From Bugulina stolonifera (taxonomy: Eukaryota > Bryozoa > Gymnolaemata > Cheilostomatida > Bugulidae), in contig OW285196.1 of assembly GCA_935421135.1 (NCBI GenBank), forward strand, positions 2,823,001-2,887,000: a stretch of DNA of 64,000 nt. The letters run 5' to 3'. This document shows positions 1 to 10,712 of the stretch, piece after piece. Under the pieces are notes generated by a model. The model saw only the letters and a list, made by a program, of their open reading frames with translations. It was not told the origin of the DNA and made no database searches. Positions within the stretch are counted from its first letter, which is position 1, and the number at the start of each line of letters is the position of its first letter. Position numbers and translations under genes: made by a program.

Positions 1-1697
1 CTCGTCTAGAACGCAATGATATCTAAAGATCGTATGGTCAGGGAATGTCGAGACCCAGTATAACTCTACCACGTGATTGGCTCGTGAAGAGAGCTTTGTT
101 TGGTCCAAGCAGTATATGTAGGTTAATTATTAGTCCCAAGTACAAGACAACTGCAATATAACTATCTCACACTCCATATAGATTGACATTTGTGGTATGA
201 TTTGTATTGTATAAAATAATGATTGCAGCTTTTTAAACATATGTGAGTTGGCCCGAGTACTTGGTATGCAGTGAGGTAGACAGACAGCATATGGGTGATG
301 ACACAAAAGGATAGTGGGTTTGTACAGCAAGCAATGATTTGACGTCAATGCAGTTAACTTGTACACCACCTGCATAAGCTAAGAGAATGGAGATCTTGAT
401 ACAGTTGAAGATACAGTTGGAGTTTGATGGCCCATCAAACTCCTGCAGTCTGTATTACTCATATATATACAGTTGCTTATATTTGAACTATAGGTTAGTT
501 ACCTATTTCTAATCATATATACTCATGTCTCATACTCTCAATGGAGGGCTTGACTTTCATACATAATATAACACTGCTCATGGCGATTTTTCCTCATATA
601 ATCTTTGCACATGGATACAAAAGCCTCAAGATAAAGCGAGGAATCCAGACTGTATCTACATCTACATGATTGCATATATTATAATAGTCTAATAGTCAGC
701 ACCAATACTACAGGTGGCTGGTAATGTACACGAATATAAAATATTAGCAAGAGTAAACCGTGTGTGCTAGAAATGGCTGCACAGAATCGTTATTTAAGAA
801 TCAGATGATTCGTGCAAATGTAAATTTTTGGAAACTGCTACATTAGTAATGCGTTTAAATATATGCTTATAACTCTGATTTATCTAATGAAGTCCTGCTA
901 GTAAGGCTGCTATGTTTTGAGTAGCTACAAGGTTACTAGTTTTAGTAAACTGTCGATGGCTTATTTAGTATCATATATGAAGTTACTTGGTAAAAAGTTA
1001 CAGGACACTGTGCTGTTTTACATTCAAACAAATTCAAACTTCAGTACTATTTGCAGGGTAACTGAGTAATTATTTATATGACAAGCTTGTCCTAGTCGAT
1101 TATCTAGTGCATGAACTTTTCTTGATTATTATATGAGCATGTTATACTAGACAGATAATTATCATGGTCAAGAAAGAATATGTTCACTAGAAATAAGACA
1201 ATCGACTATATTTAATCACTTCAATGTTACTAAAGAACCACCTTTTGTCGCAGGTGGAGATCCACAGCGATGTAGTGAAGAAACCAGACTGTATCTATGA
1301 GTAGAACTGCCACAAACAAGGTTGACTAGTGAAAGTGTTTACTATTAACTCCCTGGATGATAATGTCTAGTACATACAGACTGGTAATGATGATAATTAT
1401 ACTGAAAGCTGTCAGACTGTCTGATGGCCTGCAGGCAGTCTCTGTTGGTGAATACACGTCAGCTACAGGTTGGTTTACTTATTATTACTCATTTCAGTTG
1501 TAAATCTATAAACTCGGTAGCTTGAGAATTCCCCAGATCATCACATACACGTTTTCTCTCAGATGTACAGATCCAAGTAAAGCTTGGCTTAGAGCTGAGT
1601 TTCTCATAGACAGTTACTGTTAATTAAACTGTAAGTTAGTTACCTATTTCTAATAACGTTTATAAATATAATGCTCTCAATAGAAGGCACGGCTTTC
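1..1697. repeat. Diverged partial third copy of the tandem unit
   Basis: This stretch aligns with 22966-24240 in copy 1 and 53330-54610 in copy 2. All three share the opening CTCGTCTAGAACGCAATGAT, the block around 232-727, and the block at 1395-1610. Between about 835 and 1395 it holds sequence that the other two lack. It is clearly more diverged from them than they are from each other. The homology breaks near 1610-1697, where copy 1 begins. No convincing gene is seen apart from the possible exon pair at 1402-1609. Confidence 0.8.
1402..1609 (+). other. Possible spliced exon pair, diverged copy
   Basis: An open stretch ending at 1468 (reading ...VGEYTSAT) is followed by a GT donor. The intron runs 1469-1562 and ends in a pyrimidine-rich TTTTCTCTCAG acceptor. 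The next stretch continues in frame (VQIQVKLGLEL) to TAG at 1607-1609. The same arrangement recurs at 24049-24295 and 54422-54668. No upstream exons or start were found, the family is not recognised, and the intron is about as conserved as the exons, so coding status is doubtful. Confidence 0.3.
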
Positions 1698-3010
1698 AGA
1701 ACAAGGCAAAGAAAGCTAGACAAACTTTGTACAAAAGAACTACTGAAGTAGAGAAGTACATGACTATGTTATGTTCAATTACTTTGGGTGGAAATGAAAT
1801 GGATTCAGGTAGCACAGTATCATGGGTAGACAATTGGTGATTGGATGAGAAACAATGACACAAGAAACATGACATCACATCCTGTTAATGTGAACTGATG
1901 GCCGGATTAATGACCGCTTCCACTACCTTGCTTCCACTACCTTCGACAATATTGGTGACCAAAGTACTGACCAAATGTCAACAAAATTACTAACAAAAAT
2001 AGGTAACTTAGCAATGTTTCCAAGTGAGGTTACCAACCCATTGTTTTCGCCACACTACGATTATAGGAATACCTATCCAATCCATTCAAATTTGTGTAGA
2101 CGCACAACATCAATATTCTTTCGTTGTGGAACAAGTTTTCAACGCAGAGGTAATGTTGCAGTATTTTCGATTTGTGCTATTGTACCTGTGTTTATGTAAT
2201 ATACAAGTAATGTGATATCTGTATGTTCTTACACTATGTTAATTCATGTTAAGTAAAGCTTACTTTAAAATATATGTTTCTGTTCAATTTAACTGTGTTG
2301 GTAGCCGTGTTATAACTCATTTCACACACAGTCTATTTACTAAAGCATCTGCGCTGCCTATACTGCTAAATAAAACTCCTCATTAAAAGGTAGATGTGTA
2401 TTAAAACTATTGACAATTTTGCTAATAAAAATTACAAACAGACATTGGGAACAGGAAATGATCTCAGTGGAATGAGTCCGTCCAAATTTAGACTAAGGTA
2501 ACTAAGGAGAACTAGAAATCTCTCAATATGACTAGCCAGCAAGTAGTGCTGTCAGAGAATCACAAAGAGGAAGCTGGACAAATAAACTTTGTATAAAAGA
2601 ATGGCTGAAGTAAAGGAGGAGATGACTATGTTATGTTCAATGGCTTTGAGATGCAATGAAATGTGATTCAGGTAACAGAGCATAGGTAGAGAAGTGATGA
2701 TTGGACGAGAAATAATGGCATGAGAAACATGATATTCCGTCCTGTTGGTGTTAAAATCTGTGTAAACTGATGATCCAGGTTTTGAAAGACCACTTCTACC
2801 ACCTTCATATCTCTAATACGACAACATTGGTGACCAAAATACTGGCCAGAAGTAAAAAAAAAATATAAATATTCTTTCGTTCAGAGACAAATTTTCAAAG
2901 CAGAGGTAATTTTGGAATATTTTCAATTAGTGCCGTAGTAGGCCCTACCTGTGTTTATGTAATATACTATATATGTAATATCTCTATGTTTTTACACCAC
3001 GTTAATGCAT
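1698..3010. repeat. Two diverged copies of an older repeat block
   Basis: The block 1698-2340 (AAGAAAGCTAGACAAAC..., TTATGTTCAATTACTTTG..., CATTGGTGACCAAA...) is matched at lower similarity by 2570-3010 (GAAGCTGGACAAATAAAC..., TTATGTTCAATGGCTTTG..., CATTGGTGACCAAA...). Related pieces also occur at 26570-26804 and 28160-28380. This is an older duplication nested inside the tandem unit. No protein family is recognised; the short frames at 1975-2215 are not conserved in a way that suggests coding. Confidence 0.65.
1997..2292. repeat. 0.3-kb dispersed repeat, copy a
   Basis: This about 295-bp sequence starts near AGGTAACTTAGCAATG and ends near ATGTTTCTGTTCAATT. It recurs at 27073-27366 and, outside the tandem array, at 62066-62364. 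The end near 2250 resembles a gene or SINE 3' end, because the other two copies carry AATAAA where this one reads AGTAAA. What it derives from is not known. Confidence 0.75.
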
Positions 3011-3768
3011 GTTAAATAAAACTTACTTCAAAATATTAATATGTCTTTCTGTATAACTTAATTGTAGATGTCGTTTTATCACACTCAGTATAATTATTTA
3101 CATCATGTCTAGTGTATAATGGCAACAGTAGTATAGGCAGTATCTATCTATGTAGATTTGCCCTGCCTGTACTGCTAAAAAACAGCTCATTAAAAGGCAA
3201 ATTATTTTATTGGCTCATCTTTCTGTGAAGTGGTGGTGTAAATGTAAAGTAAACCTCGGGCATCAAAATTCATAACTTAGCAAAGAGAACTTATATTGGA
3301 GCCGTTGTATTGAACAGTGGCACATCCAGGCAAGGTCTAGGTCTGCCAACAATTGAGAGTGAAAAATAACAACAGCGACTGGTTACACTCACTGATGAAG
3401 AGAAAACAACAGTTGAGACTATTTTATTGGCTCATTTTTCTGTGAAGTGGTGTACAAATCATGTAGAGTGCAGATTGGTAAATGGCATGTTTACAAATAG
3501 CTGGGGGGTACACACAACGTATGCAAAACAAGATAAAGTACTATTTTCCAACAATCATCTGCATCAACATCATCACCATCAAGAGGAAAAATATAGCTAA
3601 CAACTACTGCCGTTACAATGAATGGATAGTAAATACGTGTAGCTGTAGTAGTTAAACAGGTGACCTAAGAGATTAATAACGTGAATGCGTGAAAATAACT
3701 CCAACTAACGTTAAAATATCTCCAATAGGAGGAGTTAGACAGGAATAAAACCTTTGGTTGGAATTTAC
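3011..3768. other. Non-coding stretch shared by both copies
   Basis: No gene is supported here. The only notable element is a small palindrome-like pair, GTATAGGCAG (about 3132) and CTGCCTGTACTGC (about 3166). It resembles the pair at 17938-17981 in intron 1 of the host gene, which suggests a tiny MITE-like repeat. Confidence 0.5.
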
Positions 3769-4855
3769 TGTCAATGAGTCTTCTTTAGCTCTGACTTAGT
3801 GTGGGTATTCTAACATCGGAAGACTCAGTTGAAATTGTCTTTTTTTACTCTCACACTATTCTGTTCTTGCAACACCCTCACATTTTTCACTACCTCCAAA
3901 TAAATAAAGCATAAAAAGCTACAAAAAATATAAAGCTAGACTTATCACCAAATAACAACTCCAGCTTCACCCTCCAACTTGATCAACCAGACTCCAACTT
4001 CATGTTTGCACTACGTCATAAACCATATAATTATGCAAGTAAAGCACTTGTTGACCACGCATTATAATCAACAGCACTGACAATAATAAAAAATATTGTA
4101 GTTGATTTTGGAGAGTTGTGCTATAAGTATAGATGTGTCTTTATTGAGACCCAAGCACAAGCTGAGTCAACAAACATGAAAACAGTGGGCTTTATATAGT
4201 ATAAGAACTTTTAGAGGAAGTTCCGGTAAAAATGCTGACATAGTGTCGTCAAATGACGACGTAGTGTCGTTCGGAAATTGCACAACAATATGCCTAGAAC
4301 CATCTACATGTAGGTCACATGCTAGAATAATATCAGTCTATTCTGAGAGGTCGGGCTTCTATTACATGGGTACAAAAAGGACTTAATAGCTCAGTGATGC
4401 ATATACTGTACGATGATTCATGATAGCATTAGCATATTTTAACGTTTTAGCGAGTGAATCGTACTCGTTAAAATATAAATCGTATCACTCAACTATTAGT
4501 TGACTCTATTCCCGTGGTGTTTTTAAAACATCACTACTCAACGCTGGGTGACAAATGACGACGTAGTGTCGTTCGGAAATTGCACAACAATATGCCTAGA
4601 ACCATCTACATGTAGGTCACATGCTAGAATAATATCAGTCTATTCTGAGAGGTCGGGCTTCTATTACATGGGTACAAAAAGGACTTAATAGCTCAGTGAT
4701 GCATATACTGTACGATGATTCATGATAGCATTAGCATATTTTAACGTTTTAGCGAGTGAATCGTACTCGTTAAAATATAAATCGTATCACTCAACTATTA
4801 GTTGACTCTATTCCCGTGGTGTTTTTAAAACATCACTACTCAACGCTGGGTGACA
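3769..4855 (-). mobile_element. LTR-like sequence, minus orientation
   Basis: Its core matches the solo LTRs at 16680-17344 and 34363-35169: CTATATAAAG on the minus strand (about 4190-4200), then AATAAAGACACATCTATACTT further along that strand (about 4125-4145). That spacing fits a TATA box and an LTR polyadenylation signal. The right edge GGGTGACA at 4855 (TGTCACCC on minus) is clear when compared with copy 2. The left edge at TGTCAATGAG (3769) is an inference from TG...CA ends and from its 785-bp size once the internal duplication is removed. No clean target duplication was found. The counterpart is 29583-30367. Confidence 0.55.
4251..4854. repeat. 302-bp tandem duplication private to copy 1
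   Basis: Bases 4251-4552 and 4553-4854 are direct repeats of period 302. Each begins AAATGACGACGTAGTGTCG and ends GCTGGGTGACA. By eye the two look identical. Copy 2 has a single unit at the matching place (about 30065-30367), so the duplication arose in copy 1 only and is recent. Confidence 0.95.
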
Positions 4856-5772
4856 TACCTCATATTACCAACATGCATATTTGCTGAAAGCTAACTCTCT
4901 GTTCTTTCTAACCATATTAAATATTAGCCAGCGAACTCCCTTACAAGCAGGTCAAATCATCCAATAATTTGATAATTTGATACCAATTTTGACAATTTTT
5001 TGTAATTTTGTGTAGCAGAACTCAGATTATAGGACACATAAAAATTTCACAAGTAATGCACTGAAATAATTAAATAACATCGCAAGAGAACCAAATTTTG
5101 TAGCCAAATATCCATCATAAGTGTACTTTGACCTTACAGCTCTCTGACTCATATTTTCATTTTCTAATTACTAGACTGAATTCACGGATGCCTCTAGGAA
5201 TTTAATGTAACTATATGTTTGTCTGCTAAATGTATTAGTGAAGGTAGAATTATTATTTGATTGAGCTAATCTCTTGGTTATTGGTCAAATGTGGCACAAA
5301 TCTGTCACAGGGTCGCCAACACCGGGCCAAAAGCCAAATCCTCGTTTTCCCGCAAAAAAATCAGGCAAGTTGATGAGCTAGGAATGGTTTCATCCGGCCA
5401 AGCAAAATCACAGGCAAATAGCCCTTCTGGGCCTTGGTTGGACGACCATCTCGAGATTTTTATTTGCTGACTCGGGTCCGTCCAAAAGTCGCAAAGACGC
5501 CTTATAGAGTCCAGGGTCAGCGTAGGTCTGTAAAATTACACTCCAAAGAAGTGAGGAAAGAAGTAATCAGATTCTAGGAACTACATTGTAGATTCATAAA
5601 GAATCCAAGATTGACTAAAGTCCGAATGAGTAGACTCGCAAAGAGTGTAGAAAGAGATGGTTCAACGATTATAGGGTGAGCTCAAGCCACTTAGGTCTAA
5701 GGAGATCTGTGGGTGGAGCTGTGATGGGAGCAGGGGTGCAGGTCAGTTGTTCTATATATATCTTATGTATGT
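4856..5772. other. Leader region of Ty3-A with possible primer site
   Basis: No gene is seen. A GC-richer segment begins near 5308 with CTGTCACA followed by GGGTCGCCAACACCGGG. That could be the end of a 5' LTR followed by a primer-binding site of the GGCGCC-like type. The matching 3' LTR is not visible because the element is cut by a LINE at 7961, so this cannot be confirmed. The rest looks like an untranslated leader of the gag-like frame at 5773. Confidence 0.35.
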
Positions 5773-6553
5773 ATGATGTATCGCACCACTCTCACTCCAT
5801 CAACTAGGCCAGGGGGTTATCTGCCTGGATTCTCTATTGGATTCTCATTGGAGAATGTGTGGAGATTGATATCAACGCTAAGAACCCCAACCATTATGAA
5901 GGTAAACAAGAGATCGACAGCTTTTAGAGAAACACTAAAGCTGTTCCCAAACACCTCATTCAAAACTCCTGAACCACTCTCGCTGATGAATGAAAACACA
6001 TCATTCGAAACTCCTGTGGGCCACTCCGTCAGAAGTCACAGTGATGATCAGAACTTCTCCTCTTCACGTCAGAGTTCGGAAATCCGAGGCCAACCTGCTG
6101 TCCCTGAGCGAACAGCTCAAAATCCATTGGACCTCCTAACCACCAATGATGGTATTATGCAGCTGCTGCAGTCTGTAATGCAAAGAATTGTAGCCACCGA
6201 GCGAAAGCACGAAAAGATGGAGGCCACACATGCTGAGTTCAAAAAAAGAGACAGAAAGCACGATAACAAGGCTGAAGGAAGAAAATCAGGAGCTACGACG
6301 GACCATCGGCCCAAAGATTAGCCGTATCCTTCAGGAAAATCAAAATCCAATTGGAAATGAACACACAACGAAACCTAGCAATTATGAGGCTAGGAGCAGT
6401 CAACGGTGGCTTGAGGCAGCTAAAGGAGGCTCCAACAACCCAAACCCTATAACGGATGTCCACAAAAGAAAACTAGGGAGGATAGAGTTAGATGTGAAGA
6501 AGGTTGCTGTCATCGAGATGATTGTCAATACCGAAAACTCAGTTTGGCGGTAG
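5773..6553 (+). pseudogene. Gag-like protein of Ty3-A, frameshifted
   Basis: The frame opens at ATGATG (5773) and runs 182 codons. It contains Ser/Pro/Thr-rich sequence and then a charged helical stretch (ERKHEKMEATHAEF). Near 6240 the better continuation lies in another frame (6230-6553), which carries a coiled-coil-like segment (ITRLKEENQELRR). A one-base frameshift there is likely. No CCHC knuckle is present. Its position ahead of RNase H and integrase suggests a structural (gag-like) protein, but that is inference. The protease and reverse transcriptase expected between it and 6544 are missing. Confidence 0.5.
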
Positions 6554-7958
6554 GTGTATGTGTTGAAGTTGGCAATGAGATTGTAGAGGACGCTACTTGG
6601 TTGAGAAGTATTGATGATGGAGCACACATTAACGTTGCCGAGCTTGAGGCAGTATTAAAAGCTGTAAACATAGCCTTAAAAAGGGACTTGAAAGATGTCA
6701 TCATCCTTACGGACTCTGCAACAGTACATGGATGGGTAAAGTCAGTGCTCAATGACAGTAAAAGGCCTAAAGTTAGCGGTTTAAGTGAAATGATAGTAAA
6801 GCGGCGTCTTAGATTGTTAAGTGACTTGATTGATGAGTATGAATTGACCATGCAAATCGTGCTAGTAAAATCAGAGGAAAACAAAGCTGATGAACTTACT
6901 AGATTTCCGCGCAAATGGCTTGATAAGCGAACTTGTGGTGTAAATGTCATAGCAGATGACATCATAGACAAGTTGCGTAACTTTCATGACATGAACCATC
7001 TGGGTGTTGATCGCACCTTGCACTTAGCTGTAGCCAAATGGGGCTCAAGAGTAAAGAGAAACAATGTAGAGGAGGTAGTTAGGCAATGTCACATCTGTCA
7101 TAGAATAGATCCCGCACCAGTTCGATGGGAAGCTGGTCATATAGATGTTGACGATGACTGGCAAAGACTGGCTACTGATATAACTCATTACAAAGGCACA
7201 CCATACCTAACTGTAATAGATTGTGGACCAAGCAGATATGTGATTTGGAGGAAGTTAAGAAATGAAACATCTGTCGTAGTCAAAGAGCAGTTAGAGCACA
7301 TATTCTGTGAACATGGCCCTCCAGTAGAGCTCTTATCAGATAACGGACCTTGTTTCAAAGCACTCAAGCCTATGCTTCAGAAATGGAATGTTAACCAAAT
7401 ATTCAGTTGTGCTTACAGAGCTTCTGGGAATGGTATAATTGAGCGAAACCATCGCACCATTAAGCGAATGCTAGAGCGGTCTGGTGGCACAGTCAATGAA
7501 ATGAAATGGTGTTTTGGTATAATAACTCTCCAAACGCTGAGGGCGTTGTACCTGCTGAAAGACTATTTCAATATAAGTTGCAAAAGTTACCAGAAGCTGT
7601 AGCTAATAGTAGCAGGGATGTTAGCTTAAAACCGTATAAGGTGGGCGACCAAGTCTATGTAAAACCAGGAGTCAACAAGTGTACGTCAGTATGGAAAACT
7701 GGTATAATAACTGCATTGGTTTCTAACACTGCTGCTAAAGTAGACGGAATGACTAGACACATAGGTGATATTAGATTTTGCTGGAGACCCAGCGCTAATC
7801 AGTTAGAAATGCAGCAATGCGAGCTAGAAATTCACAATACTTCTGAGCCTGTTGACAACATACATATAGGTATCGAACACGATCACGATAACATTGCTGT
7901 AGATGCTAATGACATTGGGATCGACACATCAATAAAATTGCCCACACTGCAACGCTAA
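6544..7958 (+). pseudogene. Ty3-A RNase H-integrase polyprotein, frameshifted
   Basis: The N-terminal 120 residues form an RNase H-like domain (INVAELEAVLKAVN, ILTDSATVHGW, ENKADELTR). An HHCC zinc segment follows (HDMNHLGVDRT ... CHICH). The integrase core has the catalytic D (ATDITHYKG), D (LSDNGPC) and E (NGIIERNHR). The first frame ends at 7602; near 7505 a one-base shift moves the true continuation into 7506-7958 (FWYNNSPNAEGVVPAERLF), which adds the integrase C-terminal domain and ends at TAA. No reverse transcriptase precedes it, so the element is internally deleted. Similar RNase H/integrase pairs occur in Ty3-like elements of many invertebrates. It cannot make a single protein as it stands. 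Confidence 0.85.
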
Positions 7959-7960
7959 GA

Positions 7961-8406
7961 ATGACCCAATTACGCAGAATTTTAAAATATCCAAATATGC
8001 CAACACGTCGAATAGGTTATTTGACATTGGTAAGACCCTTGTTAGAGTTTGCAAGTCAGGTGTGGAACCCTCATCAAAAAAATCAAATCAAACAAATAGA
8101 AAAGGTCAAAAATAGAGGGCTAAGGTTTATTTATAACATCAAAGGGCAGATTAGCTTTAAGCAGTTAAGAGAAAAAGTTAGCATAAAATCCCTGCAAGAG
8201 AGAAGAGAGACAACATTTCAGTATTTTTTAGGTGCCTGGCAGAAGGTATTGAGCCATCTTTTAATTATGATTTAAATAAAATGCACAACACAAGACAGGC
8301 TCTCAATACATACACACCGCACATTAAAACGAATGTTTTTTATTATTCTTTTTGGCCCAGGACCCTTAGAGAGCTACGCTCTGGATTTATAACTGGGGCT
8401 AGTTGA
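7961..8406 (+). pseudogene. LINE ORF2 C-terminal fragment
   Basis: The first frame (7961-8275) reads TLVRPLLEFASQVWNPHQ and QIEKVKNRGLRFI. This is the region just after reverse transcriptase in CR1/Jockey-like ORF2 proteins. After a frameshift near 8230 the continuation (AEGIEPSFNYDLNKMHNTRQ ... FWPRTLRELRSGF) ends at TGA 8404-8406. FWPRT is a usual C-terminal signature of such ORF2 proteins. The piece abuts the Ty3-A stop codon at 7958, as expected for a 5'-truncated insertion. The AT-rich sequence to about 8560 is probably its 3' UTR. Confidence 0.8.
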
Positions 8407-8764
8407 AATACATATAACACAAAATAAACAAAAAAAAATATAGCACAAAAATAGCACCTATAACATAAACTTACAAAAAAATAACTGAGTTCTCACGACT
8501 TTACACACACAAGTGTGGTCTGTGTGAGAAAAATTAAAAAAAATAGTTAAAAAAAAATGTGGTTATATTGATGAGTCAGTTGAGTCTTGAGTGTCGTTCT
8601 GTCAACATGTTAGTAGTGTAATACAGCAACTAGTAAACCTATAAACTCTTTTAAAGTTAAAATACACATTGGTCCTAAAAAGTGTACGGTAAAAAGACTT
8701 AGAAGATATAATCAGGCTAAATAGATAATTGTATGCATAGATAGTAGAGTTAAACCTGATTGGG

Positions 8765-9315
8765 TGATACTACCAAGGAGTGGAAGAGAGTAAGAGAGAG
8801 AGAAGGAGGCTCGTCCATGAAAACCTGTGTATATGTTACAATGGGCTTCCGGTGTTCGATGTGCGCCTCGGGTACTTGGTAAAGTAAGAAGAAAAGATGA
8901 TCATGATGAATATTTTAAAAAAAGTTAAATTCACACATGAACTAAAATTAAAATATAATCGATGTCAATAATTGGTAACACTCTAATGAACAGGCTGACT
9001 ATAAGCACACTACATATTTCAATGGGATACAATAGATATCGGCAAGTAAGTTCGCCAGATTTGGAGAAAATTGCGTATCTCAAAATAAAATGACACTTTT
9101 TGCAAATACCAACATGCTCAACAAATGAAATTAAGCAAAAATAATCCTGATAGATTTAAACTTGCTGCAATTGGTTAAGTTGAAATCCAAATTATGAAAT
9201 TTAAACTTTGCTCCTTCATAATAAAAAAATAGTAAAGAAAATGTACCAACGCCGAAATCGCGAGCATACTCATGGACGAGCCTCCTTCTCTCTCTTACTC
9301 CTTGATACTAGCATT
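8765..9315. repeat. Inverted repeat around a 450-bp core
   Basis: The left arm (8765-8820) holds AAGGAGGCTCGTCCATGA preceded by GATACTACCAAGGAG and an AGAG-rich tract. The right arm (9270-9315) is its reverse complement (TCATGGACGAGCCTCCTT, then CTTACTCCTTGATACTA), with one 8-bp gap. This fits a MITE with roughly 45-bp terminal repeats, though no target duplication was found. In copy 2 the same structure is split by a solo LTR. Confidence 0.6.
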
Positions 9316-10408
9316 AGTATACACCTCACTATGCATTAATAGTCCGGTAGCAAGGAAGATTTATCTTTCAAGTTCGTAAAAAAATCCATTAATATTTGCT
9401 GACAGTTGATTTTGGTAAATTAGCATGTGCTGATCACGAATATAATAACCTGCCACGATATAGGTTTGCCGGGGATCACAAATTTTGCAAATTTAAAATT
9501 TAACTTTTAAAACCAGGCTTTTGTTGAGGTGTCCTCTCTCGCTTTAACAAACATAGTTTTCTAAGGAATTCTTCATGCCCATGTGATCTTTTTTTGGCCA
9601 AGATCTGAAACTAATAATGGGCTTAGTACACACCAACCGAAGGGAATAATTAACAATGACCTCGGGGTATTCTTTCAGCAGTACTTTCTACTTTTTGTTG
9701 TCATTTCCTACTTGCTCCAGCAAAGTTGGAAATTTAATTTCAATTTGTAAATAATATTGTTCTAGTTACAAAACTATTTATGAGACGAAATTGATTTCAA
9801 ATGGTAGAGTATTTAATAAGTTGAAAACTTCTACTGAGTTGCAGTTGCTTGTAAATAAAAACCAAAGACTTTTATAATGGCTTGGATTGAATGTCACTGT
9901 CAGAGTCAGAAGCACAGCAGATGCAAATCACCACCAGATGAAGTGAGCAACACTCAACAGAACAGTTCTAAAATTTTGAACTGGGACAATTACTTTAAGT
10001 TATATTTATGGATAAGTAATAATTATTCGATAAAATGTGACAAATGGACAGGGTTAAAACTGAAACTGCTGGGCGAATTCTAATTTTAAATTTAATTTAA
10101 ATCACTTCTTCTGTCACCAACTCAAAGGTCAAAAGCAAAAGGACCGGTCAAGGCAGCCTAATAATTCAGTCAAAGGTGAGAGGCATGAGTTACCTATTCA
10201 GATTCAATCACATGGTTGACTGCTACAAGCTAATGCTTTCAGTTGAGTTTGTATTTTCAAGTTTAATAAGCCGATACTTTTGTAATTTTAATTACATACT
10301 GATACTCTACTGTATCTATTTGATGCTTCAGAAATCAATTATTGTTTTATTGTTATTATATGGTATTTAGGATTTATTTTACAGTCCATCTACATGTACA
10401 CGTTTGCA
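9316..10408. other. Non-coding stretch
   Basis: AT-rich sequence without a supported gene. Two short frames (9877-10083 and 10176-10370) occur identically in copy 2 but match no family and show no splice or codon evidence. The site GTGTC at about 9531-9535 is the empty target that Ty3-C occupies in copy 2. Confidence 0.5.
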
Positions 10409-10413
10409 TCTAC

Positions 10414-10567
10414 TGTTGTATTATACTGGTTATGGTGTATTGCATACATAACATGTCAGTCCTAAAACAGGTCTGAAGCTCAACTGAACATATAACATGC
10501 TGCTACATATGCTATGCTTGCTAGAGGATAATCTTATAGCCATGTCAATAGCAGTAATCATACAACA
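10414..10567 (-). repeat. Ty3-B 3' LTR (copy 1)
   Basis: 154 bp with TG...CA ends, direct repeat of 14444-14597. The polypurine tract expected beside it is probably the AAAAATAGGGAGA read on minus from 10580-10568. Confidence 0.93.
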
Positions 10568-10712
10568 TCTCCCTATTTTTAAGATGAACTATCAGTTAAT
10601 CTAACAATCATAAAAAGAGAAATAATAATTACAATGTATGTTAACATAAATATACATGAAAAAAATGCAAACTACACAAAAACAGATTAGTAGAATTTAG
10701 TGCAAACAAGTG

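Noticed and set aside
1975..2215. Overlapping frames of 74 and 63 codons, repeated at 26988-27291
   Set aside because: They lie in a dispersed repeat with a polyadenylation-like end. Two frames are equally open and the third copy at 62066 does not keep them as a gene.
9877..10370. Two short frames (68 and 64 codons) conserved in copy 2
   Set aside because: Conservation only reflects the recent duplication. There is no family, no splice context and no codon pattern; the second is AT-rich and hydrophobic by composition.
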